This document shows positions 31,913 through 33,227 of a stretch of DNA of 33,227 bases, piece by piece (position 1 is the first letter of the stretch; each line of letters starts with the position of its first letter). Origin of the DNA: Candidatus Omnitrophota bacterium (lineage in GTDB: Bacteria; Omnitrophota; Gorgyraeia; 2-01-FULL-45-10); contig JAFGJL010000038.1 of NCBI GenBank assembly GCA_016929115.1, positions 1 to 33,227 on the forward strand, read 5' to 3'. The notes below the pieces were generated by a model. It had not been told where the DNA came from, did not search any database, and saw nothing but the letters and a program-made list of their open reading frames with translations. A program made the position numbers and the translations under genes.

Positions 31913-33227
31913 GGGATAGGATACTGACCGCCGCCATCTACGGCCTCTTTGCCCTGATCATGCTGGGCCTTTTTTATACGCAGGTCCTGAGGTACTTCCA
32001 TTATTCGCGACTTTCCAAAAATAATGTTATCCGCATCATACCCATAGACGGGCCGCGCGGGGTCATATACGACAGGAACGGCGTCGCCCTCGTGACGAAC
32101 CGCCTTTCGTTCGACGTGGCCGTTGTCTGCCAGGAATTGCGGGACGCGAAAGAATTGAGCGAACTTCTGACCCGCGCGCTCGGCGTATCCGGACAGGATA
32201 TAGCGCGCGCCCTGGACAGGGCGAGCTTAAGGCCGTACGCCCCTGTCACGATCGTGGAGGATATCGATAAAGAGAAGGCCCTTATGCTGGATGAGGCGAG
32301 CTTCGACGTGGGCGGGCTCGTGATCGAGACGAGGTCGAGGCGATCTTATCCGTACGGCGAGACGGGCAGCCACCTTTTCGGTTACTTGAGCGAGGTCACT
32401 GAGCAGGAGCTCGAGCGGCTCAGGGATTACGGTTACAGGATGCGCGACCTCATAGGCAGGGCCGGGCTCGAAAAACACTACAACAGGTATCTCGCGGGTG
32501 TCGACGGCGGCGTGCAGATACAGGTCGATAACAGGGGCAGGCAGGCGAAGGTATTGGGGCTCAAGGAGCCGGAGAACGGCAAGGACCTTTACCTCACCGT
32601 TGATCTGGACCTGCAGCTAGCCTGCGACAAGATATTGAAAGGCAGGAAAGGCGCGGCCATCGTTCTGGACCCGCGGACGGGCGAGGTCCTCGCGCTGGCA
32701 AGCCGCCCGGCTTTCGACCCGAATATCTTCGTCCGGCCCGGCACTTCCGGCGAAAGGACGCGCTTATTGCGGGACAGAAGAGCGCATCCGCTCATCGACA
32801 GGGCGACGTCAGGGCTCTACGCGCCCGGCTCGGTCTTCAAGGTCGTCACCGCCAGCGCCGCGCTTGAAACTAGGAAGATAAACGCGCAGACAACTTTTAA
32901 CTGCACCGGCAGTTACCGGCTCGGAAAGGCGCGGTTCAATTGCTGGAAGGAAAGCGGCCACGGCCCCCAGGATATAACAGCAGGCCTCATGAACTCCTGC
33001 AACGTCTTCTTCTACAACGCGGGCAGGCTCGCAGGCGTTGACGCCCTGGAGGCCTACGCGAAGCTCTTCGGGTTCGGCAAGCCGACCGGCATCGACCTGC
33101 CGGATGAAGCCGCGGGCATCGTCCCGGGCCGGCTATGGAAACGGTTGCGTAAAAATGAAGCGTGGTATGAAGGCGAGACCGTCAACTACTCCATCGGGCA
33201 GGGGTATCTTTTAGTGACGCCGCTCCA
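31909..33227 (+). CDS. mrdA: Penicillin-binding protein 2 (MrdA), 3' truncated by window
   Basis: The first 439 or so residues of a class B transpeptidase that cross-links peptidoglycan during elongation together with RodA and MreBCD. A short cytoplasmic start is followed by one transmembrane helix (about 6-25) and the dimerisation/pedestal region with RGVIYDRNG and the IGRAGLEKHYNRYLAG motif. The transpeptidase active site is S308-x-x-K311 (PGSVFK), with S363-C-N365 as the second motif. The KTG motif lies beyond the window end. The start is a GTG overlapping the mreD stop. Confidence 0.95.
   Translation, partial: MRDRILTAAIYGLFALIMLGLFYTQVLRYFHYSRLSKNNVIRIIPIDGPRGVIYDRNGVALVTNRLSFDVAVVCQELRDAKELSELLTRALGVSGQDIARALDRASLRPYAPVTIVEDIDKEKALMLDEASFDVGGLVIETRSRRSYPYGETGSHLFGYLSEVTEQELERLRDYGYRMRDLIGRAGLEKHYNRYLAGVDGGVQIQVDNRGRQAKVLGLKEPENGKDLYLTVDLDLQLACDKILKGRKGAAIVLDPRTGEVLALASRPAFDPNIFVRPGTSGERTRLLRDRRAHPLIDRATSGLYAPGSVFKVVTASAALETRKINAQTTFNCTGSYRLGKARFNCWKESGHGPQDITAGLMNSCNVFFYNAGRLAGVDALEAYAKLFGFGKPTGIDLPDEAAGIVPGRLWKRLRKNEAWYEGETVNYSIGQGYLLVTPL

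Overview
The window looks like chromosomal DNA of a diderm, moderately GC-rich bacterium. It is most like Candidatus Omnitrophota or another PVC-adjacent lineage known from metagenomes. This is inferred from gene content, since no 16S gene is present. The signs are lipoprotein maturation and Lol export genes (an outer membrane), a PEP-CTERM surface protein, a c-di-GMP-I riboswitch, a giant multidomain protein with a signal peptide, and many short palindromic intergenic repeats.

Layout. 1-433: a partial repeat element, then a free-standing structured RNA with its own promoter and terminator. 432-1555 (minus): an ECF sigma factor and its zinc-finger anti-sigma factor. 1650-6556 (plus): REC-PAS-PAS-PAS protein, lysS, lolC/E and lolD in one tight unit from a strong promoter that almost touches the first start codon. 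6557-11970: promoter, c-di-GMP-I riboswitch, intrinsic terminator, a 44-aa membrane protein and a 1607-aa repetitive PEP-CTERM protein. 11971-12601: two palindromic repeat elements. 12650-22678: a roughly 10-kb housekeeping run (yggS, proC, yggT, mtnP, ileS, dksA/traR, lspA, lgt, rluD-family, aroA, PAP2 phosphatase, tRNA-Arg(CCG)) with very small gaps or overlaps. 22679-23098: palindromes and a fragment resembling part of the tRNA. 23099-29428: a 2109-aa predicted secreted multi-enzyme protein. 29555-33227: mreB, mreC, mreD and the 5' part of mrdA (PBP2), the rod-shape operon.

How the genes work together. Much of the window serves the cell envelope. LspA and Lgt make lipoproteins and LolC/E and LolD release them. 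AroA feeds aromatic synthesis, and the PAP2 protein may recycle undecaprenyl carrier. MreBCD and PBP2 direct wall elongation. The riboswitch places a very large surface protein under the second messenger that controls attachment in many bacteria.

The most novel items are five: the secreted fusion of a mannitol-dehydrogenase-like domain, HAD phosphatase, nucleotidyltransferase-like domain and P-loop kinase; the riboswitch / micro-membrane-protein / PEP-CTERM locus; the unassigned structured RNA at 209-433; a palindromic repeat inserted in frame in yggS; and a tRNA acceptor/T-arm-like minihelix downstream of tRNA-Arg. All family names rest on motif recognition by eye. No database search was run.
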